Assembly (NCBI GenBank): GCA_017303905.1
Contig: JAFLBH010000004.1
Location: 1-64,000 of the forward strand
From: Bacteroidota bacterium
GTDB taxonomy: Bacteria > Bacteroidota > Bacteroidia > B-17B0 > Aurantibacillaceae
DNA length: 64,000 bases
Direction: 5' to 3'
Numbering within the stretch: position 1 is the first letter of the stretch; every line of letters starts with the position of its first letter. Made by a program: the position numbers and the translations under genes. This document shows, piece by piece, positions 52,913 to 61,531 of this stretch. The notes beneath the pieces are model-generated. The model ran no database searches. It had not been told where the DNA came from and saw only the letters and a program-made list of their open reading frames with translations.

Positions 52913-54160
52913 TTAAGCGCGTTTTAATTCGATAACAGTTATCTCAGGCCAAATTCCTACTCTGCCCGGATAACCTAAAAAGCCTAAGCCTCTGTTTACG
53001 TATAAATGCTGATTATCCTGCTTGTATAAACCGGCCCATTGTTTGTATATATATTGCACCGGACTCCATTTAAATCCCGGAATTTCAATTCCAAACTGCA
53101 TTCCGTGTGTATGTCCGCTTAAGGTTAAATCAATATCAGGATACTCTGTGCGTATTTGTTTATCCCAATGCGATGGATCGTGACTCATTAATATTTTAAA
53201 CGGATACTCATTAGCGCCTTCATACGCCAAATGCATTTTTCCATATTTAGGAAAATGCATGTTTGCACCCCAATTTTCTATTCCCAATAAAGCAATTTTT
53301 TGTCCGTCTTTTTCCAATGCCACATGCTCATTCATCATTAATTTCCATCCCGAATCGGCATGTACCTTTTTGAGTGCATCCAGATTTTGTTTCTTAGCTT
53401 CCTCTGTTGGCCAACTTACATAGTCACCATAATCATGATTACCTAAAACGGAATACACACCATGGGGTGCTTTTAAACTTTTTAATTGCTCTTCGAAGCC
53501 ACGTGTTTCATCTGCAATGTTGTTTACCAAATCACCGGTAAATAAAATCACATCCGCGCCTTGTTGCATCACGATATCAAATGCTTTTTTTACCGGCTCA
53601 TTATCCATAAATGAACCAATATGAATATCGGATATCTGAACAATTTTAAATCCGTCGAATGCTTCCGGTAAATTCGGACTTCTCACTTCTGCTTTATGAA
53701 CACGATACTTATAGGCTCCTTTTATCATGCCGTATAAAAAGGAAACTGCAGGAATAACTGTAAAAGTGATGGCTAACTGACTTAAGAATTTTATGCGGGA
53801 AATGCCATTCTCGTTAATGGTTTCGTTGGCCTGTGCTTTTACAAAAATGATTTGGTAAAGCCATTTAAACATGCGGATAATATCATCAATTAATAAAAAA
53901 CTAATGCCAAACAGCTTACAAATTACAAGTATTAACCCTGCGGCAGAGATAAAACGAAACTTCGCGCTCCATTCAGGAACCGGATGAAATAAGGAGATTA
54001 CAGCAATGGCAATGTTATAAAAAGCTAATGCATAAGCCACCCAAAGAACGGCCTTCTTTTTTCCATCACTAAAATCCTGGCTAAATGTTTTAACAGCCTG
54101 TAAGAAATAGATTTCGATTACAGTTACAATAATAAAGAATATGAAAAACCGCCAAAACAT
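52913..54160 (-). CDS. Membrane metallophosphoesterase (YkuE-like)
   Basis: A 415-residue protein. The N-terminal 150 residues contain about four hydrophobic helices (FWRFFIFFIIVTVIEIYFL, VLWVAYALAFYNIAIAVI, ...). The C-terminal calcineurin-like domain has all metal motifs: QISDIHIGSF, FTGDLVNN, LGNHDYGDY, MSHDPSHWD and LSGHTHGMQFG. Relatives act on lipid or nucleotide phosphates; the true substrate is unknown. The upstream gene has its own terminator, so this is probably a single unit. Confidence 0.92.
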   Translation of the reverse strand: MFWRFFIFFIIVTVIEIYFLQAVKTFSQDFSDGKKKAVLWVAYALAFYNIAIAVISLFHPVPEWSAKFRFISAAGLILVICKLFGISFLLIDDIIRMFKWLYQIIFVKAQANETINENGISRIKFLSQLAITFTVIPAVSFLYGMIKGAYKYRVHKAEVRSPNLPEAFDGFKIVQISDIHIGSFMDNEPVKKAFDIVMQQGADVILFTGDLVNNIADETRGFEEQLKSLKAPHGVYSVLGNHDYGDYVSWPTEEAKKQNLDALKKVHADSGWKLMMNEHVALEKDGQKIALLGIENWGANMHFPKYGKMHLAYEGANEYPFKILMSHDPSHWDKQIRTEYPDIDLTLSGHTHGMQFGIEIPGFKWSPVQYIYKQWAGLYKQDNQHLYVNRGLGFLGYPGRVGIWPEITVIELKRA

Positions 54161-54221
54161 GATACAAAAGTAGGTTTATGTTTTAATTGGGTGTGGATTT
54201 TGTGATTTTTTATAAATAAAA

Positions 54222-54250
54222 AAACCGCGGGACAAAGCCCGCGGTTTATA
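54222..54250 (-). terminator. Terminator after the 54270-55250 gene
   Basis: A perfect 10-bp GC-rich stem (AAACCGCGGG 54222-54231, CCCGCGGTTT 54238-54247) with a 6-nt loop and A-rich sequence beside it, 23 bp past the stop. Confidence 0.85.
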
Positions 54251-54269
54251 TAGAGAGAATGTTTAAAGA

Positions 54270-55250
54270 CTAGAAATGGAAGTTTAAACGTAATGTTCCG
54301 TTTGGAGTTAAGTTATACTGAGAACCTGCAGCTGCGTTACGGTCAGTATCAAGAATTAACTGCATACCACGCTTTGCTGTGTTTTCGATTTCTCCTTTTA
54401 CCTCGTCACCTGCACTATTTAAACCTTCAGCTTCATAAACTGTTTTTGATTTAAGGTTCATTGCAACACCAACACCCCAACCGAATTCACCAGCTAAAGA
54501 TATTTTAGGTAAGATAAAATATTCAGCACCAATAAATGCACGTACTCCTAAACCAAATTGTCCACCTGATTTCTCAGACAATTTACGCCATTGAACTGCA
54601 CCTGCATTTAAACCGGTATTACCGGTATTAGCTGTAGCTAAACCAGCAGCCGGAATTGTAGACCAATCAGTAGAGTGTGTTACCGGATCAACATCTGGGT
54701 CGATTGTACTAGCTGCATTTTGCTGAACTAAATCGTTACCATATTTGAATTTGTCTTTACTTGAAGAGAACCAAATAAACACGTCAGCACCATAGAAACC
54801 TTGTAGACGAGTTTTTCCCTTACGCTTTTCCATACCTACACCAACACCCACAAATGTGCTTGAGCGGCTGTATTTATCTTCAACCATTTCAGGCTTATTA
54901 GGAAATGTAGGAGGTGTAGAAGTAGATGCAACAGGCTTCGCGATCTCGTTCTTCCAAGATTGGTTGCTGTAACCAATACGAACAATTGCACGGTAAGCGT
55001 TTTGTGCATCCTTAAATTTTTTACCTACGATAGTTTGGTTTGCACCGTAGTTATTCCATGTTGGAGCAACGTTGTTAGCAGTTTTGCCAAACATGTTACC
55101 AACATAGTTTAAAAAAGGAGTAGCGTCAACACCAATTGACCAGTCTTCGGCCTCTGGTAAAATCGGCTCACCTTTCTTAGAGGTTAAATCTTGCGCATAT
55201 GCACCGGTTACACCGAATGCTAATGCTAATAGAGCGATTGATTTTTTCAT
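54270..55250 (-). CDS. Hypothetical outer-membrane beta-barrel protein
   Basis: A 326-residue protein with a Sec signal (1-19, cleaved after AYA). Amphipathic strands follow (AYRAIVRIGYSNQ, SRSSTFVGVGVGMEKRK, TRLQGFYGADVFIWFSS, GQFGLGVRAFIGAEYFILPKISLAGEFGWGVGVAMNL). It ends with NGTLRLNFHF, whose terminal Phe is usual in outer-membrane barrels. Family not recognised. It has its own strong terminator and appears monocistronic. Confidence 0.8.
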   Translation of the reverse strand: MKKSIALLALAFGVTGAYAQDLTSKKGEPILPEAEDWSIGVDATPFLNYVGNMFGKTANNVAPTWNNYGANQTIVGKKFKDAQNAYRAIVRIGYSNQSWKNEIAKPVASTSTPPTFPNKPEMVEDKYSRSSTFVGVGVGMEKRKGKTRLQGFYGADVFIWFSSSKDKFKYGNDLVQQNAASTIDPDVDPVTHSTDWSTIPAAGLATANTGNTGLNAGAVQWRKLSEKSGGQFGLGVRAFIGAEYFILPKISLAGEFGWGVGVAMNLKSKTVYEAEGLNSAGDEVKGEIENTAKRGMQLILDTDRNAAAGSQYNLTPNGTLRLNFHF

Positions 55251-55363
55251 AGTTTTGTTTAGTTTTATGATTGAGCAAATTTACCTGTTATATTAGACAC
55301 GCTAAACTGATTTAAGTTAGTTTTTTAACAAAGAAATGTTAAATGCTTGTTAAACAGTGATTA

Positions 55364-56041
55364 TCAGACCTTGTTTTGAAGTAGAGGTACAAATTTAAAC
55401 TTGCCTAAAACCTGTCTTTCGAAGGTTGTTTCGCTCGTTTTCTTAAGAATATACATTTCCTGCTGTTCCCCCTCTCCAATAGGAATTACCATAATGCCGC
55501 CGGTTTTTAGCTGAACCAATAAATCATTGGGCAGATAAGGTGCGCCGGCCGTTACAATTATTTTATCAAATGGTGCGTGTTGCGGCAAACCTTTATACCC
55601 ATCACCGTAAAAAAAACGGACTGATTTGTAACCGAGGTATGGAAGAAACAATTTTGTTTTATCGTATAAAGATTTTTGACGCTCAATGGTAAAAACTTTT
55701 GCGCCCATTTCAACTAACACGGCTGTTTGATACCCGCATCCACTTCCTATCTCCAATACTTTCTCTCCGCTTTTAATTTCCAATTTTTCGGTTTGAAAAG
55801 CAACTGTAAAGGGATGTGAGATGGTTTGACCCGCGCCTATTGGCAACGCTTTATCCGAATACGCATGTTCTAACATGGCGGGACGGGCTGTACTTTGGTC
55901 AAAAAACAAATGACGCGGAATTTTCTCAATGGCTTTTAATACAGCCTCATCTAAAATTCCCTTTAATTTGAGCTGCTCAACCAACCTTCTTCGCTTTCCC
56001 TGAAAAAGATACTCGTCTTCTTTACTTACGTGATAAAACAC
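55364..56041 (-). CDS. pcm: Protein-L-isoaspartate O-methyltransferase
   Basis: A 225-residue enzyme that methylates isoaspartate in damaged proteins to allow repair. PIGAGQTISHPFTVAFQTEKL is the family block. EKVLEIGSGCGYQTAVLVEMG is SAM motif I and IIVTAGAPYLPNDLL motif II. The start is a GTG at 56041; no ATG lies before the conserved KRRRLVEQLKLKGI region. Transcribed leftward, divergent from the oxidoreductase gene. Confidence 0.95.
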   Translation of the reverse strand: MFYHVSKEDEYLFQGKRRRLVEQLKLKGILDEAVLKAIEKIPRHLFFDQSTARPAMLEHAYSDKALPIGAGQTISHPFTVAFQTEKLEIKSGEKVLEIGSGCGYQTAVLVEMGAKVFTIERQKSLYDKTKLFLPYLGYKSVRFFYGDGYKGLPQHAPFDKIIVTAGAPYLPNDLLVQLKTGGIMVIPIGEGEQQEMYILKKTSETTFERQVLGKFKFVPLLQNKV

Positions 56042-56104
56042 TTTTTTTGTTTAGATTTCAAATTTAAGGGGCAATTCAGTTATCTTTTAAACTATTAAAT
56101 TTTA

Positions 56105-56137
56105 TTGCTAACAATTAAACTTTAAAACATATTTTTG
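56105..56137 (+). promoter_or_regulatory. Promoter giving a near-leaderless mRNA
   Basis: TTG at 56105-56107 and TATTTTTG at 56130-56137 are 22 nt apart, within the Bacteroidota range. The ATG at 56144 lies only 6 nt past the -7 box, so the transcript would start at or next to the start codon. Confidence 0.45.
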
Positions 56138-56143
56138 CTTTGG

Positions 56144-57103
56144 ATGATAAAAATTGGAATAATCGGTTTAGGCCACCTTGGTAAAACTCACTTGAAACTT
56201 TTACAAGAGATCGATGGATTCGAAATTGTTGGTCTTTACGATATCGATACTCAATTAACGAATGATTTAGCAAAACAATTTAATTTACGCGCTTGCAACA
56301 GCTACCGGGAGTTGCTTGAAATCAGCGAAGCCATTGATATCATTACCCCAAGTGTTACTCACTTTAAACTGGCAGCATTTGCCCTCGAACAAGGAAAGCA
56401 CGTATTTATTGAAAAACCTGTCACCCCGACAGTAGAGGAAGCTTTGAAGCTTTTGATGCTAAACCAAAAAAATGCAGTTATTCAAATCGGACACGTGGAG
56501 CGTTTTAATCCCGCTTACACTTCATGTGTTTCTCTATTTAAAACACCACATTTAATTGAATTTAAACGCTTTGCTATTTATAACCCGAGAGGCACTGACG
56601 TATCTGTAACACTCGATTTAATGGTGCATGATTTAGATATATTGTTAGATATTGTAAAAAGTCAGGTAAAAAACATTACAGCTCATGGCCGTACAGAAAT
56701 TAGTAATAGCTCGGATGTAGCCGAAGCCACTCTTGAGTTTGAAAATGGTTGTATCGCCACACTCATCACTAACAGAAACGCTTCCTATAACCAAAGAGAA
56801 ACAATTGTATATCAGGATAATAACATCATTCAAATTGATTTACTTCATAAAAAATCCATTGTAACTGAATTTAAGAATCTAACTAAAACCAATAGTGATT
56901 CTTTGCGAAACTCAAAGGATACAGATGTGTTAATAAAATACCCGAATATTTCCCCTTCTAACGCAATAAAAGACGAGTTAATAGCGTTTCATAAGAGTAT
57001 AACAACAGGTGAAAAGCCGGCCGTTACTCTTGAAGAAGCGATTGAGGTTTTAAAAATGGTGCAAATCATTGATGAAAAAATACTCAATCAGACGATAAAA
57101 TAA
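56144..57103 (+). CDS. Gfo/Idh/MocA family oxidoreductase
   Basis: A 319-residue NAD(P)-dependent sugar-type oxidoreductase. The Rossmann motif is IGIIGLGHLGKTHLKLL (about 4-20). EKPVTPTVEEA carries the conserved EKP lysine, and DLMVHDLDILLDI the HD(L/I)D motif. In polysaccharide loci such enzymes oxidise UDP-HexNAc or related sugars. The start is the ATG at 56144; an upstream TTG at 56135 would overlap the promoter. Two genes downstream is a sugar transferase, which supports a role in surface sugar synthesis. Confidence 0.9.
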   Translation: MIKIGIIGLGHLGKTHLKLLQEIDGFEIVGLYDIDTQLTNDLAKQFNLRACNSYRELLEISEAIDIITPSVTHFKLAAFALEQGKHVFIEKPVTPTVEEALKLLMLNQKNAVIQIGHVERFNPAYTSCVSLFKTPHLIEFKRFAIYNPRGTDVSVTLDLMVHDLDILLDIVKSQVKNITAHGRTEISNSSDVAEATLEFENGCIATLITNRNASYNQRETIVYQDNNIIQIDLLHKKSIVTEFKNLTKTNSDSLRNSKDTDVLIKYPNISPSNAIKDELIAFHKSITTGEKPAVTLEEAIEVLKMVQIIDEKILNQTIK

Positions 57104-57127
57104 CTTCCTCAATAAGTAAATGTACCT

Positions 57128-57135
57128 TACTTTTG
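57128..57135 (+). promoter_or_regulatory. -7 box (TACTTTTG) before the lipoprotein gene
   Basis: An exact TAnnTTTG match 16 bp before the ATG at 57152, in the gap after the oxidoreductase gene. No -33 TTG is visible at the usual distance. Confidence 0.35.
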
Positions 57136-57151
57136 CGCCTTTAAATTTTAT

Positions 57152-57994
57152 ATGAGGTTATTGAAATATTTTTTACTCTTTATTTTATTTTACGGCTGTA
57201 CCAAAGACAAATACAAAGCACCCGATGCTTTTTTTGTGAAGCCGCAAACCATTGCTGTGGCAACTAACACCCTACAAGGAAGTACCAGTCATAATATTAC
57301 CGACATTTGGTATTACATTAACGGACAATTTAAAGGAGCGTATCCAGTTGGAAATATCATGCCTTTTCCTGTTTCAGGAAATAATACTTTAAGCTTCTTT
57401 GCCGGCATAAAAAACAATGGAATTTCGGCTACCCGCCAACCCTACGAGTTTTATCAGCCAATTATAATTGACACAGCTGTTGAGCCAGGTGTTACCGTTA
57501 ATCGAAATTTTACGTTTAAATACAAAGACGCTTGTGTATTTCATTGGATTGAAAGTTTTGAAGGCTATGGAACCACAACCGGTATTACAATTCAGAATTC
57601 CATCAATACAGATACGACTTATCAAATTTTGAATTCAGCAGCAAGTGCGTTTGAAGGTACTAAATGCCTTTATGCGGCGCTTGATGATGATCACCCGATT
57701 TTTCAGTGTCAATCTACAGCCTCGTTTACATTACCAAAAGGTGGCGCACCGGTTTATTTAGAAATGAATTATAAATGCAATCAACCTTTTGATGTTGGTG
57801 TGTACAATGGAAGTAGCTTTACTTATGTTTCATCCGTGAACTCAAGTGATGGCGAATGGAAGAAAATCTATATCCAATTGAGTGCGGGCGTTACTATTAA
57901 TCTCGCAGCAACTGCCGGATGGTTTATGAAGGCTGTTAAACAAACAGATACACCACAAATTTATATCGACAACATCAAGATCATCAGTTACTAA
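57152..57994 (+). CDS. Hypothetical lipoprotein
   Basis: A 280-residue lipoprotein. The signal ends in FYGC (C16), followed by TKDKYKAPDAFF. The N-terminal part (about 30-120) is an Ig-like beta domain (IWYYINGQFKGAYPVGNIMPFPVSGNNTL). The C-terminal part (about 130-280) resembles a carbohydrate-binding-type jelly roll (ESFEGYGTTTG, LEMNYKCNQPFDVGVYNGS, YIDNIKIISY). Function unknown. It abuts the sugar transferase gene (TAA-ATG), so the two are co-transcribed. Confidence 0.8.
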   Translation: MRLLKYFLLFILFYGCTKDKYKAPDAFFVKPQTIAVATNTLQGSTSHNITDIWYYINGQFKGAYPVGNIMPFPVSGNNTLSFFAGIKNNGISATRQPYEFYQPIIIDTAVEPGVTVNRNFTFKYKDACVFHWIESFEGYGTTTGITIQNSINTDTTYQILNSAASAFEGTKCLYAALDDDHPIFQCQSTASFTLPKGGAPVYLEMNYKCNQPFDVGVYNGSSFTYVSSVNSSDGEWKKIYIQLSAGVTINLAATAGWFMKAVKQTDTPQIYIDNIKIISY

Positions 57995-59416
57995 ATGAAC
58001 AAAACGGTACATACCATAAAATATGTGTTGTTCGATTTCTTCTCGGCTTCAACGGCATGGACCGCTTTTTACCTGTACCGTAAAAACTTTATCGATCCGT
58101 TCAAAATAGGCACAATGCCGGATGTATTGTTCGATACCCAATACTACAAAAGCATTATCATCATTCCTCTACTCTGGATATTGTTTTATTATTTAGTTGG
58201 AACTTACAACAATGTCTTACGCCGTTCACGTATTAACGAATTTGTGCAAACTTTTGCAGTTTCATTACTTGGCGTTACGGTTTTGTTCTTTGCGCTCTTA
58301 TTAGATGATTATGTAACGAATTATAAATTCTACTATAAACTCTTTTTTGCCTTATTCGGATTGCATTTTATAATCACCGCTTTCTTCCGTTTAATTTTAT
58401 CGAGTATTACCAATTACAAAATCGCGAACCGAAGTTTTGGTTTCAGAACTGTTATTATCGGTAGCAATGAGCGCGCATTAAGTACTCTTAATGAAATTAA
58501 TTCCTTGAAAAAAGGAATTGGCAATACGTTTATAGGTTACGTACACATTGAAGGTAAAAACGGTTACTCGGAGGTGTTAAAAAAACAATTGCCTCACTTG
58601 GGTGAATATCATGAGATAAAGGACATTATTGAAAAAAACAATGTTGAAGAGGTAATCATTGCCCTCGAAACTTTTGAACACGAATACTTAAAAGCCATTG
58701 TTAACGAGCTAAGCGATCTTGGCGTTGTCATCAAAATTATTCCGGATATGTACGATATTTTATCCGGACAGGTGAAGATGAATTCCATATTCGGAACACC
58801 ACTTATCGAAATTAAAAACCAAATCATTCCCGATTGGCAAATTGCCGTGAAACGTTTTATTGATGTGTTCTTATCATTATTCGTGTTGGTGTGCTTCAGC
58901 TGGTTGTATTTAATCCTAATTCTTGCCGTAAAACTTTCTTCTAAAGGTCCGGCATTTTTCAAACAAGTTCGCGTAGGTATTCATGGTCGCCCGTTCTACA
59001 TTTATAAATTCCGAACTATGTATTGCGATGCCGAGAAAATGGGCCCTGCTCTATCCAGCGAAAATGATCCTCGTGTTACTAAGGTCGGACGCTTTTTACG
59101 CAAGGTAAGACTGGATGAAATGCCTCAGTTTTTAAACGTTCTAAAAGGCGATATGAGTTTGGTTGGACCTCGTCCGGAAAGACAATTCTTTATCGATCAA
59201 ATCGTACAGCGTGCGCCGCATTATAAACATTTGCATAAAGTAAGACCGGGTATCACCTCATGGGGACAAGTAAAATACGGTTATGCGGAGAATGTTGACC
59301 AAATGATTGACCGCTTAAAGTTTGATATTTTATATATTGAGAACATGAGTCTCCTACTCGATTTCAAAATTCTGGTTCACACCATTCTTATAGTGATTCA
59401 GGGAAGAGGAAAATAG
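57995..59416 (+). CDS. Polyprenyl-phosphate sugar transferase (initiating exopolysaccharide glycosylphosphotransferase)
   Basis: A 473-residue membrane enzyme of the WbaP/WcaJ type. Four to five N-terminal helices lead to a CoA_binding_3-like domain (about 145-270; FRTVIIGSNERALSTL). A further helix follows (RFIDVFLSLFVLVCFSWLYL), then the catalytic domain with KFRTMYCDAE, FLRKVRLDEMPQFLNVLKGDMSLVGPRPER and PGITSWGQV. It loads the first sugar phosphate onto undecaprenyl phosphate for exopolysaccharide or O-antigen. No Wzx/Wzy genes are nearby, so the pathway is split in the genome. Confidence 0.93.
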   Translation: MNKTVHTIKYVLFDFFSASTAWTAFYLYRKNFIDPFKIGTMPDVLFDTQYYKSIIIIPLLWILFYYLVGTYNNVLRRSRINEFVQTFAVSLLGVTVLFFALLLDDYVTNYKFYYKLFFALFGLHFIITAFFRLILSSITNYKIANRSFGFRTVIIGSNERALSTLNEINSLKKGIGNTFIGYVHIEGKNGYSEVLKKQLPHLGEYHEIKDIIEKNNVEEVIIALETFEHEYLKAIVNELSDLGVVIKIIPDMYDILSGQVKMNSIFGTPLIEIKNQIIPDWQIAVKRFIDVFLSLFVLVCFSWLYLILILAVKLSSKGPAFFKQVRVGIHGRPFYIYKFRTMYCDAEKMGPALSSENDPRVTKVGRFLRKVRLDEMPQFLNVLKGDMSLVGPRPERQFFIDQIVQRAPHYKHLHKVRPGITSWGQVKYGYAENVDQMIDRLKFDILYIENMSLLLDFKILVHTILIVIQGRGK

Positions 59417-59502
59417 CTCACTTTTCCTTCCGAATTATTCGTTCCGATAAATCAGTTTTCTTAACTATATTTACTTTAATTAATCTGTATAAACTAATAA
59501 TT

Positions 59503-59697
59503 ATGAAAAAATTATTTATTTGTTTGACAACGCTTCTTGTCATTTCTTGTAGCCAAGAGAATACTAAGGAAGAAGAAAAATCAACTAAGGAGCCCCAGGT
59601 AATTTGTGATACCATAATTGAATCTAATTTTGATTCGCTTGGGAATGAAATGTTAACTAAAAAATGGCATTGTGATACCATAAAGGAAAAGCAGTAA
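59503..59697 (+). CDS. Small lipoprotein
   Basis: A 64-residue lipoprotein. The signal MKKLFICLTTLLVISC ends in the lipobox VISC (C16). The short acidic mature part contains the word CDTI twice (VICDTIIES, WHCDTIKEK), about 23 residues apart, with SNFDSLGNE between. Function unknown. It lies 8 bp before the methyltransferase gene, so it is likely translated from the same mRNA. Confidence 0.65.
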   Translation: MKKLFICLTTLLVISCSQENTKEEEKSTKEPQVICDTIIESNFDSLGNEMLTKKWHCDTIKEKQ

Positions 59698-59704
59698 TCC
59701 GGAC

Positions 59705-60340
59705 TTGAATAAAAATCAAATAGCCGTCGACATCTTTAACAAATACGCTCAGCAATACAGTGAGCGTTTTATGGATGTAAGTTTATACCATAAAACTTTT
59801 GATTCTTTTTTATCCCGATTACCACTAAAAAAAGCTGAACTATTGGAAGTGGCTTGCGGTCCGGGTAACATCACAAAATATCTTCTATCTCAAAATTCTG
59901 AATTGAAGATAACAGGCACCGACCTTGCACCACAAATGATTGAAATTGCAAAGCAACATAACCCTACTGCTTCGTTTAAATTATTGGATGCGCGTGAAAT
60001 CAAATCACTCAATAAAAAATTTCACGGTATCATGTGCGGGTTTTGCTTTCCTTATTTTTCAAAAGAAGAAGCTTTGCGTTTCATTCAGGATGCAGCTACT
60101 GTATTATTGAAAGATGGTGTTATTTACATTAGTACCATGGAAGATGATTATTCTAAATCCGGCCCGAAAAAAGGAAGTCAGGGTGATGAGATATTCATGC
60201 ACTTTCATGAAGCGGCTTATTTAACAGAAGAGCTCCTCAAAAATGGTTTCACAAACATTGATACACATCGTTTAGAAAGCAAAGGCACAGATGGCTTAAC
60301 TTATACGGATCTTGTTTTAATCGCTAAAAAAACAATTTAA
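59705..60340 (+). CDS. Class I SAM-dependent methyltransferase
   Basis: A 211-residue methyltransferase. LEVACGPGNITKYLL (about 47-61) is SAM motif I, with the acidic TGTDLAPQMIEIAKQ as motif post-I and IMCGFCFPYFS in the substrate region. Substrate unknown; it is of the Methyltransf_25/11 type. The start is a TTG at 59705. The frame has no ATG before motif I except M at codon 20 (FMDVSLYHKT), so a shorter form is possible. It overlaps the end of the convergent zinc-ribbon gene by 4 bp. Confidence 0.85.
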   Translation: MNKNQIAVDIFNKYAQQYSERFMDVSLYHKTFDSFLSRLPLKKAELLEVACGPGNITKYLLSQNSELKITGTDLAPQMIEIAKQHNPTASFKLLDAREIKSLNKKFHGIMCGFCFPYFSKEEALRFIQDAATVLLKDGVIYISTMEDDYSKSGPKKGSQGDEIFMHFHEAAYLTEELLKNGFTNIDTHRLESKGTDGLTYTDLVLIAKKTI

Positions 60341-61473
60341 TAATTAGTTGGGTGATTGTATTGTGTTGCAAAATACCAAATACCAACACCTACGGCAACT
60401 ATACCTAATACCAATAATAAAATTTTAGCCGTACTCCATGGTCGTTCACCTTGTACCTCTCCTGTTCTGGCATTAATCATAAAACGATATACTTTATCAT
60501 TGTAGCGGTAAGCGCTTAACCAAACCGGTAGTAAGATGTGTTTAAACTTAATATCATTATACTGATTATTTAAAGATAAAATTTGTTGTTCGTCACCTCC
60601 AATATCACTTCTTACGCTCGAGCGAATAGTACCATCCATTCTACCCTTTGCTTTTTCAAATCCGTCTTTTAAATTAACCTGGTAACTCTCACTTACAAAT
60701 CCGCTTAAATATTTATCGTTGAAAGCTTTCAATTCATGTAAATCCCAAGGTTCTAAATCATGTGCCATTTTTTCCGGCAATGAATGTGAAGCTACAATTA
60801 ACACATCATCAAATTTATTGTAAACCGTTCCACTGGCTGATGTCCAACGTGTTTTACGCACCTGTCGTGTTTGTCGTTTTCCTTGAGAGTCGGTATACGT
60901 CTCCGTTACGTAATAATGATCGCCGCGCATACCGCTGTATTGACTAATTGTATTGGTATCATAGGTCCAGTAAGGCATGTAAATACCATTCAGTTTTTCG
61001 GCGCTGTGTTGAGCGTATTCCTTTAATTTGTTTGGAGCAAACCATAAACCTCCTACCCACTTCACAAAACATTCATTCGCGCCCTTCCTCTCTATTTTAA
61101 AAGGCAATAAATAACTAGGCTTAATGATGCTGGATGTTGTAGCATTCTTCACAACTAATGGCGTATCGCAATACGGACAATTACTTGCTGTAATATTTTG
61201 ACCAAGAGTAGTTGCGGCACCACAGTTATCACACTTTACAGTACTTACTTCTTGTTTATCTTCCTTGTGAGCTTGCTCATTTAAAAAACTCTCAAAATCA
61301 TTTTCAACAACAGCTGTGGCAGCTTCAGCACCTTCATGAATATCATTCTTGGCGCCACAATACTCGCAATTGAGATGCTCAGTACCGGGCAGGTATTTTA
61401 AATTGGCACCACAGTCTTTACACTTAATAAAGTTGCCTACCTCGGCTGTTTTTTCACTGAATTCGTTGCTCAT
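60337..61473 (-). CDS. Double zinc-ribbon membrane protein (YdjG-like)
   Basis: A 378-residue protein. Two N-terminal zinc ribbons are seen: CKDCGANL...CEYCGAKN (about 18-43) and CDNCGAATT...CPYCDTPLV (about 80-107). A central beta domain follows (GGLWFAPNKLKEYA, GIYMPYWTYDTNTISQYSGMRGDHYYVTETYTD). One C-terminal membrane helix (about 350-368) closes it. It resembles the TFIIB-type zinc-ribbon partner of YdjI-like SPFH proteins (Bacillus YdjG). An SPFH protein of that type lies at 14729-15847. A link between them is inference. Confidence 0.82.
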   Translation of the reverse strand: MSNEFSEKTAEVGNFIKCKDCGANLKYLPGTEHLNCEYCGAKNDIHEGAEAATAVVENDFESFLNEQAHKEDKQEVSTVKCDNCGAATTLGQNITASNCPYCDTPLVVKNATTSSIIKPSYLLPFKIERKGANECFVKWVGGLWFAPNKLKEYAQHSAEKLNGIYMPYWTYDTNTISQYSGMRGDHYYVTETYTDSQGKRQTRQVRKTRWTSASGTVYNKFDDVLIVASHSLPEKMAHDLEPWDLHELKAFNDKYLSGFVSESYQVNLKDGFEKAKGRMDGTIRSSVRSDIGGDEQQILSLNNQYNDIKFKHILLPVWLSAYRYNDKVYRFMINARTGEVQGERPWSTAKILLLVLGIVAVGVGIWYFATQYNHPTNY

Positions 61474-61531
61474 ACTCTTTGTTGTTGCTTGTTTAATTAT
61501 TGATGTTTAGTTTAACATCTAACATCATAAC

